Source: Burkholderia sp. 9120 (GTDB taxonomy: Bacteria; Pseudomonadota; Gammaproteobacteria; Burkholderiales; Burkholderiaceae). From it: DNA of 64,000 bases. How positions within the stretch are numbered: position 1 is the first letter of the stretch; each line of letters begins with the position of its first letter. Under the pieces are notes generated by a model, which worked only from the letters and a program-made list of their open reading frames with translations, ran no database searches and was not told the origin of the DNA. This document shows, one piece after another, positions 33,991-44,749 of the stretch. The stretch spans positions 3,472,001 through 3,536,000 of the forward strand of contig NZ_JQNA01000002.1 in the NCBI RefSeq assembly GCF_000745015.1. The letters run 5' to 3'. A program made the translations under genes and the position numbers.

Positions 33991-35400
33991 ATGAAAGCCA
34001 GCACCATTGCCGAACGGGAGGCCCGTGGCCGTGCCGCCCGCGAGCACTCGAAGCGCTCGAGCCATAAAGCGATCGGCGAATTGCACCGCGATCCGGTCGC
34101 GTTGCTCAGGCAAAGCAGCGAGGGCCGGGTCGACAATCTCGTGCCGCTGCGTTATGGGCGCATGGCCGTTTCGCCCTTCACGTTTTTCCGCGGCACCGCG
34201 ATCCTGCAGGCGCACGATCTGAGCAAGGTGCATGACAGCGGCCTCACCATGACGATCTGCGGCGACGGCCATCTGATGAACTTCGGTGGGTTCGCCACGC
34301 CCGAACGGCAACTGGTCTTCGATCTGAACGACTTCGACGAAGTGGCGATCGGGCCATTCGAATGGGATCTGAAACGCCTCACAGCAAGCCTCGTGGTCGC
34401 CGCGCGTCATATGCGCCTGAGCCGCGGCACGGCGGAGCATCTGGTGATGACGGCGGTCGCGACCTATCGCGACCGCATGGCGCAGTACGCACAATGCGGA
34501 GCGCTCGAACTCTGGTACGACCGCATTACGTTCGACCTGATGGCCGAGACGGCGCTCACGCCGGAACGTCGCCGCGCGGTGCGGCGCGGCATGGAAAAGG
34601 CGGCGAGCCGCACGCACGAAAGCCTGCTGGAGAAAATGGCCGAGTTCGACGGCGAAGCCTGGACGATTCGCGATGCGCCGCCCGGCATGTTTCACGTGCA
34701 CGGTGCGAACACGCTGTTTTTGCCGGAAGACGACTGGTTCAGCATCGGCAATTGGCGCACGCTGATCGAGCCGATGTGGGACGAGTACCTGAAGACCTTA
34801 TCGCACGACCGGCGTGAATTGCTCGGTCATTTCACCGCGCAGGATCTCGTTTTCAAAGTGGTGGGCGTGGGCAGCGTGGGCACGCGCTGCCTCGTGCTGT
34901 TGAACGTCGATCATATGGGCAAGCCGCTGTTCATTCAGATCAAGGAAGCGCGCAAGTCGGTGATTGCGCAGTTCCATAAGTCGCCGCCGTACAAGCACGA
35001 AGGACAGCGGGTGGTCAGCGGTCAGCGCATGTTGCAGGCGGCCAGCGATATTTTTCTCGGTTGGGCGACCGGCCCGTCGGGGCGGAATTTCTACTTCCGC
35101 CAACTGCGCGACATGAAGCTGTCGGCGAATATCGAACTGTTCGACACCGATCTGCTGGAGGGGTACGCGCGGTTGTGCGGCTGGATCATGGCGCGCGCGC
35201 ATGCGAAGGCGAGTGGCCAGGCGATCGAAATCGGCGCATATATCGGCCGCGGCGATCAGTTCGCGGAGGCGTTGACCGGCTACGCGACGGCATACGCGGA
35301 CCAGGTGGAACGCGATTACGACGTGTTTCTGAAGGCTTGCCGTAGTGGTGAACTTGAAGCGCGTACGGATGAGGATATGGCGGCGGATTTCCGCGTGTAG
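33991..35400 (+). CDS. DUF2252 domain-containing protein
   Basis: 469 residues, single DUF2252 domain over nearly the whole length. Conserved stretches: RMAVSPFTFFRGTA, GDGHLMNFGGFATPER, FDLNDFDEVAIGPFEWDLKR and a late RQLRDMK. The D-x-D-G-H-x-x-N and D-N-D-F-D patterns resemble the catalytic core of kinase-like/aminoglycoside phosphotransferase folds, suggesting phosphotransfer, but no activity is known. GGAG before the ATG. It stands alone. Confidence 0.88.
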   Translation: MKASTIAEREARGRAAREHSKRSSHKAIGELHRDPVALLRQSSEGRVDNLVPLRYGRMAVSPFTFFRGTAILQAHDLSKVHDSGLTMTICGDGHLMNFGGFATPERQLVFDLNDFDEVAIGPFEWDLKRLTASLVVAARHMRLSRGTAEHLVMTAVATYRDRMAQYAQCGALELWYDRITFDLMAETALTPERRRAVRRGMEKAASRTHESLLEKMAEFDGEAWTIRDAPPGMFHVHGANTLFLPEDDWFSIGNWRTLIEPMWDEYLKTLSHDRRELLGHFTAQDLVFKVVGVGSVGTRCLVLLNVDHMGKPLFIQIKEARKSVIAQFHKSPPYKHEGQRVVSGQRMLQAASDIFLGWATGPSGRNFYFRQLRDMKLSANIELFDTDLLEGYARLCGWIMARAHAKASGQAIEIGAYIGRGDQFAEALTGYATAYADQVERDYDVFLKACRSGELEARTDEDMAADFRV

Positions 35401-35489
35401 CGCTGGGGCGGAGGGGGCTTGCGGCGCGGTTCGATTCGACTCGACTTGCCTCGATTCGACGAGCCGCGCTTCACGCAGCTTGCCGCGTC

Positions 35490-36341
35490 TCAGTGCTCGA
35501 CGCGCGCTTCGCGCAGCGTGACGAAGCGGAGACGCTGTTCGCGCGCTGCTTCGATCACACGCGGCAGCACCGCGAGAATGAGCGGCTGGCCTTCGGTCGT
35601 GAGGGCCGCATTGCCGTCATGCAGCAGCAGAATGTCGCGCGGCGCGAGACCGTCGAGCAGGCGCCGCGTCACTACGTCAGGATCGCGCTCGCGCGTGTCG
35701 TAGCCGCGCCGTGTCCACGCGGCGAGCCGCAAATCGAGTTTGCGCAGCACGGGTTCGAGGAAAATATTGCGCAGGCCCGCCGGCGCGCGGAAGAACATCG
35801 GTCGCTCGCCGCTCAATGCTTCGAACGTGCGTTGCGCGGCGTCGATCTCGCGCGTGAGCGAGCCCGGCAGCGTGACGGAAAAGGTGTGCACGTGAACCTG
35901 CGAGTGGTTTTCGAGCGCATGGCCGCGCGCCACGATATCGCGTGCGAGTTCCGGATAGCGCTGCGCCTTCGCGCCGATGCAGAAGAACGTGGCGCGCACG
36001 CCGTGCGCGTCGAGCAGGTCCAGCACTTGCGGTGTGACGGCAGGATCGGGGCCGTCGTCGATGGTCAGTGCGATCGCGTCGGCGTTCTGCGCGCCGGCGG
36101 GCAGGCGCGTCCAGTTAGGACCCAGCAGTGAGGTGCGCGGCAACAGGCCGGCCACGGTGAAGACGGCGTGATTCGCAAACATCGCGGCCAGCCACCAGGG
36201 CCACTGGGCCGGCGTAATCAGCACGCCAGCCAGCACGAAGACGTGCCAGGCGGCGGTGGCCGTGAGCATCGCGGGATAGCCGGTGCGCGGCCAGCGCAGT
36301 GGCGCTTGCGTGGCGCGATGCGGCGAGGAGTGTTCAGTCAT
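35490..36341 (-). CDS. Polysaccharide deacetylase with two membrane helices
   Basis: 283 residues. Two hydrophobic helices (about 22-42 and 45-67) precede a NodB homology domain: ALTIDDGPDPAVTP (first Asp catalytic, second binds zinc), ENHSQVHVHTF (zinc histidines), RAPAGLRN, and LLLHDG. It removes N- or O-acetyl groups from a polysaccharide, facing the periplasm if the helices anchor it. Substrate unknown; no sugar genes adjoin. Confidence 0.88.
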   Translation of the reverse strand: MTEHSSPHRATQAPLRWPRTGYPAMLTATAAWHVFVLAGVLITPAQWPWWLAAMFANHAVFTVAGLLPRTSLLGPNWTRLPAGAQNADAIALTIDDGPDPAVTPQVLDLLDAHGVRATFFCIGAKAQRYPELARDIVARGHALENHSQVHVHTFSVTLPGSLTREIDAAQRTFEALSGERPMFFRAPAGLRNIFLEPVLRKLDLRLAAWTRRGYDTRERDPDVVTRRLLDGLAPRDILLLHDGNAALTTEGQPLILAVLPRVIEAAREQRLRFVTLREARVEH

Positions 36342-36702
36342 AAAGCGTACTTCCGGTCAGCCTTCCTCCGTCCTGGGAAGGTCTTGAATCGCGCGAGCGG
36401 CGCGCAACATCGAACGATACCATTGATGCGCGGCGCAACGTAGCCGCGGACAGGATCGGGAAATAATGACAGCGCTTTGAAAGACGGCGCTTCGCAGCAG
36501 GTGGGCCGTGCATGGGGCGTTGCTTTTTTCGCGGTGGAGTTCGCTGCAGATCGGCGCGTCGGGTTGTATGGTGCTGAAGGTGCTGAAGCCAGGCACGTAG
36601 ATGCGGACGGGCCGCATACGGGCATTTGCCGGATTCACGGTGTGCACGCGCAGCTGGTCCGCACAAGGGCAACTATCGTTCAGAGTCGACAGGAGAGATG
36701 TC

Positions 36703-37467
36703 GTGACGGGAGCAGGAATCAAGAAGGTCGCGCTGGTGACGGGCGCGGGTAGCGGGATCGGCCGTGCGTGTGCGCTCAAACTGCTGGAACACGGTTATAG
36801 CGTGGTGCTGGCCGGCCGCCGCCAGGCGCCGCTCGACGCGCTCGCGCACGAAGCGCAACAACTCGGCGGCGACGCGTTGGCGGTGGCCTGCGACGTGACC
36901 GACGCCGTGAGCGTCGCCGCGTTGTTCGACGTCATCCGCGAACGGCGCGGCCGGCTCGACCTGCTGTTCAACAACGCGGGCCGAAGCGCCGCGCCGGTCG
37001 AGATCGACGAACTCGATATCGACGAATGGCGCTCGGTGGTCGATACCAATCTCACCGGCGTGTTCCTCTGCACGCGAGCGGCTTTCGGTCTGATGAAAAC
37101 GCAAAACCCGCGCGGCGGCCGCATCATCAATAACGGCTCGATCTCGGCGCATGCGCCGCGGCCGCACAGCATCGCGTACACGGCGACCAAGCACGCGATC
37201 ACCGGCCTCACGAAGGCCGTCTCGCTCGACGGTCGTCCGTACGACATCGTGTGCGGGCAGATCGATATCGGCAATGCGGCCACGGAAATGGCCGCGCGGA
37301 TGGCGCAGGGCACGCCGCAAGCGAACGGCGAAATCATGATCGAACCGTTGATGGACGTTCAGCATGTGGCCGACGCGATCTTGCACATGGCCGAACTGCC
37401 GTTGTCGGCGAACGTGCAGTTCATGACCATCATGGCGAGCAAGATGCCGTTCGTCGGGCGGGGCTAA
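36703..37467 (+). CDS. SDR-family oxidoreductase
   Basis: 254 residues from GTG 36703, chosen because AGGAG lies seven bases upstream; the longer frame has a poor lead. Classical SDR: cofactor motif [15 protein letters not shown], catalytic Ser in NNGSIS and YTATK (Tyr and Lys four apart). Cofactor NADP(H) is suggested by AGRRQ after strand 2. Substrate unknown. The stop TAA lies inside a ten-base tandem duplication (GGCTAATACG twice). Confidence 0.9.
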   Translation: MTGAGIKKVALVTGAGSGIGRACALKLLEHGYSVVLAGRRQAPLDALAHEAQQLGGDALAVACDVTDAVSVAALFDVIRERRGRLDLLFNNAGRSAAPVEIDELDIDEWRSVVDTNLTGVFLCTRAAFGLMKTQNPRGGRIINNGSISAHAPRPHSIAYTATKHAITGLTKAVSLDGRPYDIVCGQIDIGNAATEMAARMAQGTPQANGEIMIEPLMDVQHVADAILHMAELPLSANVQFMTIMASKMPFVGRG

Positions 37468-37486
37468 TACGGGCTAATACCGCTGA
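37466..37486. repeat. 10-base tandem duplication on a stop codon
   Basis: GGCTAATACG then GGCTAATACC. The TAA stop of the SDR gene is in the first copy and an identical out-of-frame copy follows. Confidence 0.8.
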
Positions 37487-37588
37487 CACTGGCGGCCGGC
37501 GACCGGTAGCGACCGCCGGCCACCCGCAGCGCCGCGCCGGAGATCAACTTATACTGAGCGCTTTCTCTCCCACGGACCGCGATTCGCC

Positions 37589-37846
37589 GTGTCTCGAGCC
37601 ACACTCGCCACACCCAGTGACGACCCGCAGCCGGTGCCGCCCGTGCAGCCCGATCTCGACGATTGCTGTCACAGCGGCTGCAATCCATGTGTATTCGATC
37701 TCTACGACGAAGCGCTCGACCGTTATCAGGCCACACTCGCGCAATGGCAAGAACGTCGGCAGCGGCAGGTGGCCCAGGCCTCGGTGCCGACGCAGGCAAC
37801 GCCCAAACGCCCGAGCAAGCCGCGTCAACGTCGCGGATCAGGTTAG
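37589..37846 (+). CDS. Oxidoreductase-like domain protein, 85 residues
   Basis: The short protein matches the oxidoreductase-like N-terminal domain (PF09791 type): PVPPVQPDLDDCCHSGCNPC followed by VFDLYDEALDRYQ, with four conserved cysteines in the CCxxGCxxC pattern. Metal or redox binding is likely. It starts at GTG 37589; a ribosome site is not evident. The C-terminal tail is basic and disordered. 51 bases upstream of the sirtuin gene. Confidence 0.8.
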   Translation: MSRATLATPSDDPQPVPPVQPDLDDCCHSGCNPCVFDLYDEALDRYQATLAQWQERRQRQVAQASVPTQATPKRPSKPRQRRGSG

Positions 37847-37897
37847 GCGGCTCGCCGGGTTCGCTCTGAAAAGCCCCAGCATTCCACCTCATCCGTC

Positions 37898-38767
37898 ATG
37901 ACCGACCTTCAGCCCGCGCCTCTCGAACCCTCGAACGAATCCCACACCCTGGACGACCTGCATCGTTTCGTGCAGCGTTATCCGCGTCTGTTCGTGCTGA
38001 CCGGCGCGGGGATCAGCACCGATTCCGGCATTCCCGGCTATCGCGACGACAACGGCGAATGGAAGCGCTCACCGCCCATTACGTTGCAGGAATTTCTCGG
38101 TACGCAGGCCATGCGTCAGCGGTACTGGGCTCGTAGCATGGTCGGCTGGCCGGTGGTCGCGCACGCGCAGCCCAACGCCGCGCATACCGCGCTGGCGCGG
38201 CTGCAGGCCGCCGGTCATGTGCCGACGCTCGTCACGCAGAACGTCGACGGTTTGCATCAGCGGGCGGGGAGCCGCGACGTGATCGAACTGCACGGCGGCA
38301 TCGACGGTGTGACGTGTCTGGACTGCGGCATGCAGCATTCGCGCGCGTCGATCCAGCAGACGCTCGAAGCGGACAATCCAGCGTTGCTGAACGTGACCGC
38401 CGAAACCGCCGCCGACGGCGACGCGCATCTCGAATGGCACGCGCTCGACACGTTCCGCGTGCCGGCCTGTTCGAATTGCGGCGGCCTGCTCAAACCGGCG
38501 GTGGTGTTCTTCGGCGAAAGCGTGCCACGCGAGCGTGTCGAAGCAGCCTCGCATGCGCTCGATGCGGCGGATGCGGTACTGGTGGTCGGTTCGTCGCTGA
38601 TGGTCTATTCCGGTTACCGCTTTTGCGTGTGGGCGCAGAAGCAGGGCAAGCCGATCGCCGCGATCAATCTGGGGCGCACGCGTGCCGATCCGCTGTTGTC
38701 GCTGAAACTCGCGGCGCCGTGCGCCGACACGCTCACCGCGCTGGCCGGACGGCTGGCGCTGGATTGA
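37898..38767 (+). CDS. NAD-dependent protein deacylase, SIR2 family
   Basis: 289 residues. Sirtuin motifs in order: LTGAGISTDSGIPGYRD (NAD loop), TQNVDGLHQRAG, ELHGGIDG with the catalytic His, zinc cysteines in TCLDCG and CSNCG, GLLKPAVVFFGE and GSSLMVYSGY. It removes acyl groups from lysines using NAD, affecting enzymes such as acetyl-CoA synthetase. It has a longer zinc module than CobB, of the SIR4-like group. The stop TGA sits at the start of a seven-base tandem repeat. Confidence 0.93.
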   Translation: MTDLQPAPLEPSNESHTLDDLHRFVQRYPRLFVLTGAGISTDSGIPGYRDDNGEWKRSPPITLQEFLGTQAMRQRYWARSMVGWPVVAHAQPNAAHTALARLQAAGHVPTLVTQNVDGLHQRAGSRDVIELHGGIDGVTCLDCGMQHSRASIQQTLEADNPALLNVTAETAADGDAHLEWHALDTFRVPACSNCGGLLKPAVVFFGESVPRERVEAASHALDAADAVLVVGSSLMVYSGYRFCVWAQKQGKPIAAINLGRTRADPLLSLKLAAPCADTLTALAGRLALD

Positions 38768-38801
38768 AGGTTGAAGGTTGAAGGTTGAAGGTCGAAGGTC
38801 G
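38764..38801. repeat. 7-base tandem repeat at the sirtuin stop codon
   Basis: TTGAAGG repeated four times, then TCGAAGG and TCGA. The first copy contains the TGA stop of the sirtuin gene. Confidence 0.9.
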
Positions 38802-38873
38802 ACTGCGGCGCTCAGCCGACCGCCGCGCTCACCCGAAGCAGAACAACACCCGCAGCAACGCAAAGGAACACCG

Positions 38874-39479
38874 ATGTTGACGACGATCGAACAGCTCGAA
38901 GCCATCTATGGTCAGCCGCATGAGCGCGCGGTACGCAAAGAGATTCCGCACATCAACGAGGACTATCGCGCGTTCATCGAGGTCGCGCCGTTCGTCGTGC
39001 TCGCCACGGCCGGCCCCGAAGGTCTCGACTGTTCGCCGCGCGGCGACTCGCCGGGTTTCGTGCGCGTGATCGACGAACGCACACTCGCGTTGCCGGACCG
39101 TCCCGGCAACAATCGCATCGACAGTCTGCGCAATATCATTGCCGAGCCGAAACTGGCACTGCTGTTTGTCATTCCCGGTGTGGGCGAGAGTTTGCGAGTG
39201 AACGGCCGCGGCCGCATCACCGACGACCCCAAATGGCTGGACAGTTTCGCGGTCGTTGGTAAACTGCCGCGCACCGTGCTGCTGATCGACGTCGACGCAG
39301 TCTATTTTCACTGCTCGAAAGCGCTGGTGCGCTCGAAATTGTGGGATCCGGCGCGGCATATCGAACGTTCGCGGCTGCCGAGCGCGGGCGACATTCACCG
39401 GCGTATTAACGGCGCGAGCTTCGACGCCGCGACTTATGACCGCGAACTCGACGAGCGCGTGCGCACCACCCTGTATTGA
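38874..39479 (+). CDS. Pyridoxamine 5'-phosphate oxidase-family protein
   Basis: 201 residues from ATG 38874 (AAAGGAA upstream). It has a split-barrel FMN-binding fold: FVVLATAGPEGLDCSPRGD, PGFVRVIDERTLALPDRPGNNR, and LALLFVIPGVGESLRVNGRG. This is the MSMEG_1061-like PPOX subgroup rather than true PdxH. Likely FMN- or heme-binding redox protein; substrate unknown. Follows the sirtuin gene in the same direction. Confidence 0.85.
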   Translation: MLTTIEQLEAIYGQPHERAVRKEIPHINEDYRAFIEVAPFVVLATAGPEGLDCSPRGDSPGFVRVIDERTLALPDRPGNNRIDSLRNIIAEPKLALLFVIPGVGESLRVNGRGRITDDPKWLDSFAVVGKLPRTVLLIDVDAVYFHCSKALVRSKLWDPARHIERSRLPSAGDIHRRINGASFDAATYDRELDERVRTTLY

Positions 39480-39565
39480 AACGTGAGCTGAAACATAAGC
39501 GGCAACACGAACTCCAACGCGAGCTGAACTTCGTGTTGAACCACGAGCAGAATCCCAGGCTGAAC

Positions 39566-40213
39566 ATGACCGAATCCCATCTGGCGCTGCGGCAACGTTC
39601 GCCTTCCGCCGAACGCAATCGCGAACCGATTCTCGCTGTCTTGCGCGACGTGCTGCCGGCCTCTGGCCGCGTGCTCGAGATCGCGAGCGGCACCGGCCAG
39701 CACGCTATCTGCTTTGCCGGCGCGCTGCCCGGACTCGACTGGCAGCCGAGCGATGCCGACGCGGACGCGCGCGCGTCGATCGCCGCGTGGACCGCGCAGG
39801 CCGGTCTCGCGAACCTGCGCGCGCCGCTCGCGCTCGACGTGCATCAGCCGGAGTGGGGCATCGACACGCTCGACGCCGTGGTCTGCATCAACATGATCCA
39901 CATTTCGCCGTGGAGCGCGACGCAAGCGCTGTTCGCGGGCGCGAGCCGGCGTCTCGTCGACGGCGGCGTGCTCTATCTTTACGGTCCGTACCGGCGCGGC
40001 GGCGCGCATACTGCGTCGAGCAACGAGGCGTTCGACCAGCAGTTGCGCAGCCGCGATCCGTCATGGGGCGTACGCGACATGGAAGCGGTGGTGGCGCTGG
40101 GTGCTTCGGTGGGACTCGTCGCCGATGAGCCGGTCGCGATGCCGGCCAACAACTTCAGCCTGGTCTTCAGGAAACAGGCGGACGGGAAACAGGCGGACAC
40201 GGCGCGAGTCTGA
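39566..40213 (+). CDS. DUF938 protein, putative SAM-dependent methyltransferase
   Basis: 215 residues from ATG 39566. It opens with [14 protein letters not shown] and carries a SAM motif ([16 protein letters not shown]), then [14 protein letters not shown] and YGPYRRGG, diagnostic of DUF938. Methyltransferase activity is likely but no substrate is known. The 90 bases before the start (after the PPOX gene) have a run of similar sequences. The C-terminal [15 protein letters not shown] comes from a short DNA duplication. Confidence 0.85.
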   Translation: MTESHLALRQRSPSAERNREPILAVLRDVLPASGRVLEIASGTGQHAICFAGALPGLDWQPSDADADARASIAAWTAQAGLANLRAPLALDVHQPEWGIDTLDAVVCINMIHISPWSATQALFAGASRRLVDGGVLYLYGPYRRGGAHTASSNEAFDQQLRSRDPSWGVRDMEAVVALGASVGLVADEPVAMPANNFSLVFRKQADGKQADTARV

Positions 40214-40377
40214 AGACCGCAGTGAACAACGCGGGTTCGCGCAGTAAAAAATCTGCCGCCCGTTGCCTGCCAGCGAGCGGCAAGCCGGCATTTCTTTTAT
40301 TCTTTCACCCTCGACGTCCCGCCGACGTTTCTTCCCGGCGCGGCGTCCCGACATTTATTGGACTCTGGAGAATTCAC

Positions 40378-41787
<1,410 letters not shown>

Positions 41788-42064
41788 ACGGCGTCGGTTG
41801 TTTGAATCGCGGCCCGCTGCGCGCTTGGAACAGGGCGTGCCGGGCCGCGTGACCGATTGAAATGCGAGTCGGCAAATTGTTGCCGAAAACTGTCAGCCAG
41901 ATGGCATGAAGCTGGCGCGAAACCCTTACTGTTGCGAAATTCGAAATAGAGTTTCATCTTTTAAGGGGTTTCCCCTAGATGTCGACGCTCCTAAACTTCT
42001 ACTTAAGCGCTACGGGACAACAAGCCCAACGCGCACTACAAAACAAGTTCTGGAGGTTTACATC

Positions 42065-42382
42065 ATGAAGTCCCTTATCTCTGCAGTTGTTGTCGCCGCG
42101 GCTCTGGTCGCTCCCGTCGCTTCGTTCGCTCAATCGAACCAGCCGCTGACCCGCGCTGACGTCCGCGCCCAGCTGGTGCAACTGGAAAAGGCCGGCTACA
42201 ACCCGGTCGGCGATCACGCTGATTACCCGTCCAACCTGCTGGCCGCGCAAGCACGTGTCGACGCTCAGAACGGCACCGCTCAAGCCGAGAACAGCGGCTA
42301 CGGCGCACCGGCTGTCGGTACGTCGCAGTCGGGCCGTCCGCTGAACGGCAATAACCGTAACTCGATCTACTTCGGCAATTAA
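42065..42382 (+). CDS. DUF4148 secreted protein
   Basis: 105 residues. Sec signal peptide (MKSLISAVVVAAALVAPVASF, cut after AQ-like site), then a DUF4148 core (LTRADVRAQLVQLEKAGYNP) common in Burkholderiaceae, with a Gly/Asn-rich tail. Periplasmic or exported; function unknown. GGAGG in front of the ATG. Upstream, TAAGGGGTTTCCCCTA at 41962-41977 is a short palindrome that may control it. A strong terminator follows. Confidence 0.88.
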   Translation: MKSLISAVVVAAALVAPVASFAQSNQPLTRADVRAQLVQLEKAGYNPVGDHADYPSNLLAAQARVDAQNGTAQAENSGYGAPAVGTSQSGRPLNGNNRNSIYFGN

Positions 42383-42429
42383 TTTGCGCTGAGGCTGCTG
42401 CAAGCGCCGCCTGATTGATCGCGGCGCGC

Positions 42430-42470
42430 AAAAAAACGCCGACCGGCTTTGGCCAGGTCGGCGTTTTTTT
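42430..42470. terminator. Strong bidirectional terminator
   Basis: AACGCCGACC (42435-42444) and GGTCGGCGTT (42456-42465) pair over ten bases, flanked by an A-run on the left and seven Ts on the right. It ends the DUF4148 gene and could also stop the minus-strand gene at 42670. Confidence 0.9.
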
Positions 42471-42669
42471 ATGTGCGCGACGCGCGACGTCGCTGCAGTT
42501 CGCTGCGCAGCCGTTCGGCCCGCGCCCCGGCGCCTTCAGACGACGCCGATGGTGCGGCATGCCGGCGGGTCTGGCGGGTCGAGCGGTGAGCGAAAAGAGG
42601 CGGACCGGCGGCGCCGGCAAGCGGGCGTCGCGGCGGCGCGGCACTGGGGTGCGGTCCGCGAGCGCGGTG

Positions 42670-42990
42670 CTAATGCAGCGAGCGATGCCGGCGGCCTATT
42701 TCATCGAATAGCGCGCGGCTCGGTTCGAGGGCGAGGAGCCAGGATTCGTCGTAGCCGCTCAGGTTGTCGAGCGCTTCGCGCAGTCGCTCGATGGCCAGTG
42801 CGGGAATCTCGACGCTGGCTTCGACGCCGCTCGACAGTCCCGCGATGCTGGCTAGCTGCACCAGAGCGTCGGCGGCCTCGGCCACGTCCGCGGCGAAAAC
42901 CAGGTGCGTGTTCAGCAACTCGACCAGACCGGGTGACGCCGCCACATCATCGACGTTGAGTTGCACGGCCAGAAAGGTGGCTTTGTTCAT
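42670..42990 (-). CDS. Hypothetical protein, 106 residues
   Basis: Starts at ATG 42990 with AGGAG six bases upstream. Soluble, acidic, mainly helical protein (VDDVAASPGLVELLNTHLVF, then ALAIERLREALDNLSGYDESWLL). No signal peptide or membrane helix. Family not recognised. Converges with DUF4148 across the terminator. Confidence 0.65.
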   Translation of the reverse strand: MNKATFLAVQLNVDDVAASPGLVELLNTHLVFAADVAEAADALVQLASIAGLSSGVEASVEIPALAIERLREALDNLSGYDESWLLALEPSRALFDEIGRRHRSLH

Positions 42991-43301
42991 CCCCAACTCC
43001 TCGCAGGATCAGGCGTTTGCGTTCGGCGTACCGCGCGCGGCAAGTCTGAGTATAGGCGAGAGGGGAAGGGATTCAATGGTCACACAATTAGGCATGCATA
43101 AGCGGAAGGCGGCGGTTGGGACGATCGATCGACGGGAGCGACCGGGCCGACCAGAGGCTTTTGCGGCATCCGCGGTCGGCGGTTCAGCCGTCGCGCCTGT
43201 TGCCGGACCTATAATGGGGCCAGCGCAAAAAGCATCCTTCCCGCGGCCTGGCCTGCTCCGGCAGGCACCGGTGCCGCCGCTTCGTCTCTCTCAACGGCTC
43301 G
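42991..43301. other. Divergent intergenic region
   Basis: 311 bases between the hypothetical gene and the cupin gene. It includes an exact TATAAT -10 hexamer (43211-43216) facing the cupin gene. No protein frame is supported. Confidence 0.6.
43211..43216 (+). promoter_or_regulatory. Putative -10 box for the cupin gene
   Basis: Exact TATAAT consensus, about 85 bases before the cupin ATG. No good -35 hexamer at 16-18 bases, so an activator may be needed. Confidence 0.45.
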
Positions 43302-43619
43302 ATGACCATGAAGATCATTCGCAGCAAGAGCTTCACCGCCGAGCGCGCCTGGGGCGCGCTCGATATCGCCAACATGGGCGGCATCACGACGCGGCTGCAC
43401 TGGACCGATCAGCCCTACAAGTGGCACGTTAACGACGGCGAGGAAGTGTTCGCGGTGCTCGATGGCCGCGTCGAAATGCGCTATCGGCAGGACGGCGTCG
43501 AACAGTCTGCGATCCTGGAAACGGGCGACGTGTTCTACGCGTCGGTGGGTACCGAACATGTCGCTCATCCAATTGGCGCGGCGCGCATTCTGGTGGTCGA
43601 GGCCGAAGGTAGCGTCTGA
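43302..43619 (+). CDS. Cupin-domain protein
   Basis: About 103-105 residues (ATG 43302 or 43308). A single cupin barrel: TTRLHWTDQPYKWHVNDGEEVFAVL, where the His and Glu are plausible metal ligands, and GDVFYASVGTEHVAHP with a second His. It resembles small YP_cupin proteins. Enzyme or sensor role unknown. Confidence 0.78.
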   Translation: MTMKIIRSKSFTAERAWGALDIANMGGITTRLHWTDQPYKWHVNDGEEVFAVLDGRVEMRYRQDGVEQSAILETGDVFYASVGTEHVAHPIGAARILVVEAEGSV

Positions 43620-43769
43620 AGGTTGGCGTGTCTGACTGCCATGCCGACGCCGTCGCCATCGGGCGCGGCGGCATAATGGCGGGTCGCCGTCGTGCGCTCG
43701 AATCGAGCGGCATGGCAAATGCTTGAGGCTGATTGCATCCGATTGAATCAACGTGTCGAGGAAAATCAC

Positions 43770-44558
43770 ATGACAAGACAATGGCATTTGACGGGCTCGA
43801 GGTTGCTGGCCGCAGCCTTGCTGGGCGTGATGTTCGGCGGTTGTACCACGATGCCGTGGGACAGCACGCCGTTCTACAGCAACGCGCCGTCCCGTCCGAC
43901 CACGCTCGGCACGGTGCCCGTGCCGGCCGGTTTCTACCGGGTCAATGCAGGGGACACGCTGCCCGCCATCGCGTCGGCGTATGGCCGCAAGCTTCAGGAA
44001 ATCGCGTCCTGGAACGGGTTGCCGGTCAATGCCGCGGTCAGTCCCGGCGAAGTGCTGCGCGTTTCGCCGCCGATGGCGTCCGGTAGTGTGGTGACGCCGC
44101 CGGTCGGCGTTGGCCAGAACGGCGGGCCGAACGTGCCTAATGTATCGGGTGCACCGGGTGCGCCGATCGCGTCGTCCGGGCCGCAGCAGGGCGTGTTGCA
44201 ATGGCCGTTGCGTGGGCCGATCCTCAAGACTTTCGCGCCGGGTCGATCGAACGGCATCGTGATCGGCGGGCGTCCGGGCGATCCGGTCAAGGCGGCCGCC
44301 ACCGGCCGCGTGGTCTACGCGGGCACCGGTATCGAGGCGTATGGCCCGCTCATCATCATCAAACACGACGATTCGCTGATTACCGCCTACGGGCAGAACA
44401 GCACGCTGCTCGTCAAGGAAGGCGACGCGGTCGCGCAAGGGCAGACCATCGGCGAGGTCGGGGTGGATAGCCGCGGTGTCGCGTCGATCCAGTTCGAAGT
44501 GCGCCAGAACGGTCAGCCGGTCGATCCGCTCGCGTGGCTGCCGAAGTCGGGCGGTTAG
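43770..44558 (+). CDS. NlpD-like lipoprotein with LysM and degenerate LytM domains
   Basis: 262 residues from ATG 43770. Lipoprotein signal with Cys in VMFGGCTT. LysM domain (RVNAGDTLPAIASAYGRKLQ). The C-terminal M23/LytM domain (FAPGRSNGIVIGGRPGDPVK, then GPLIIIKHDD) has lost its zinc ligands: SNGIVI replaces HxGxD, YGQNS replaces YxHNS, and QFEVRQ replaces the HxH position. So it should not cut peptidoglycan but activate an AmiC-type amidase during division, as NlpD does. The stop lies within a 13-base tandem repeat. Confidence 0.87.
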   Translation: MTRQWHLTGSRLLAAALLGVMFGGCTTMPWDSTPFYSNAPSRPTTLGTVPVPAGFYRVNAGDTLPAIASAYGRKLQEIASWNGLPVNAAVSPGEVLRVSPPMASGSVVTPPVGVGQNGGPNVPNVSGAPGAPIASSGPQQGVLQWPLRGPILKTFAPGRSNGIVIGGRPGDPVKAAATGRVVYAGTGIEAYGPLIIIKHDDSLITAYGQNSTLLVKEGDAVAQGQTIGEVGVDSRGVASIQFEVRQNGQPVDPLAWLPKSGG

Positions 44559-44591
44559 GCCTCGCTGTTAAGCCTCGCTGTTAAGCCTTTC
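44553..44591. repeat. 13-base tandem repeat at a stop codon
   Basis: Unit GTTAAGCCTCGCT: a first copy as GTTAGGCCTCGCT containing the TAG stop of the NlpD-like gene, then one exact copy, then a degenerate third (GTTAAGCCTTTCT). Confidence 0.85.
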
Positions 44592-44749
44592 TATCAGTGC
44601 GGATTTTGAGCAAGGTTTCTCCTCGCCGTCTGAATTGAATACACTGTGTGGCTCACCAGCCGGCGCCGCCTCCCTTCGTCGCAACAGACGAAGCGGCGCG
44701 CCGGCCGCCACGGGCTGTCATCCATAGACGAGACGCACAGGGACACACC

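Noticed and set aside
35420..35470. TTCGATTCGACTCGACT-like repeats that recall a tRNA T-loop
   Set aside because: It cannot fold into a cloverleaf; it is a simple repetitive stretch after the DUF2252 gene.
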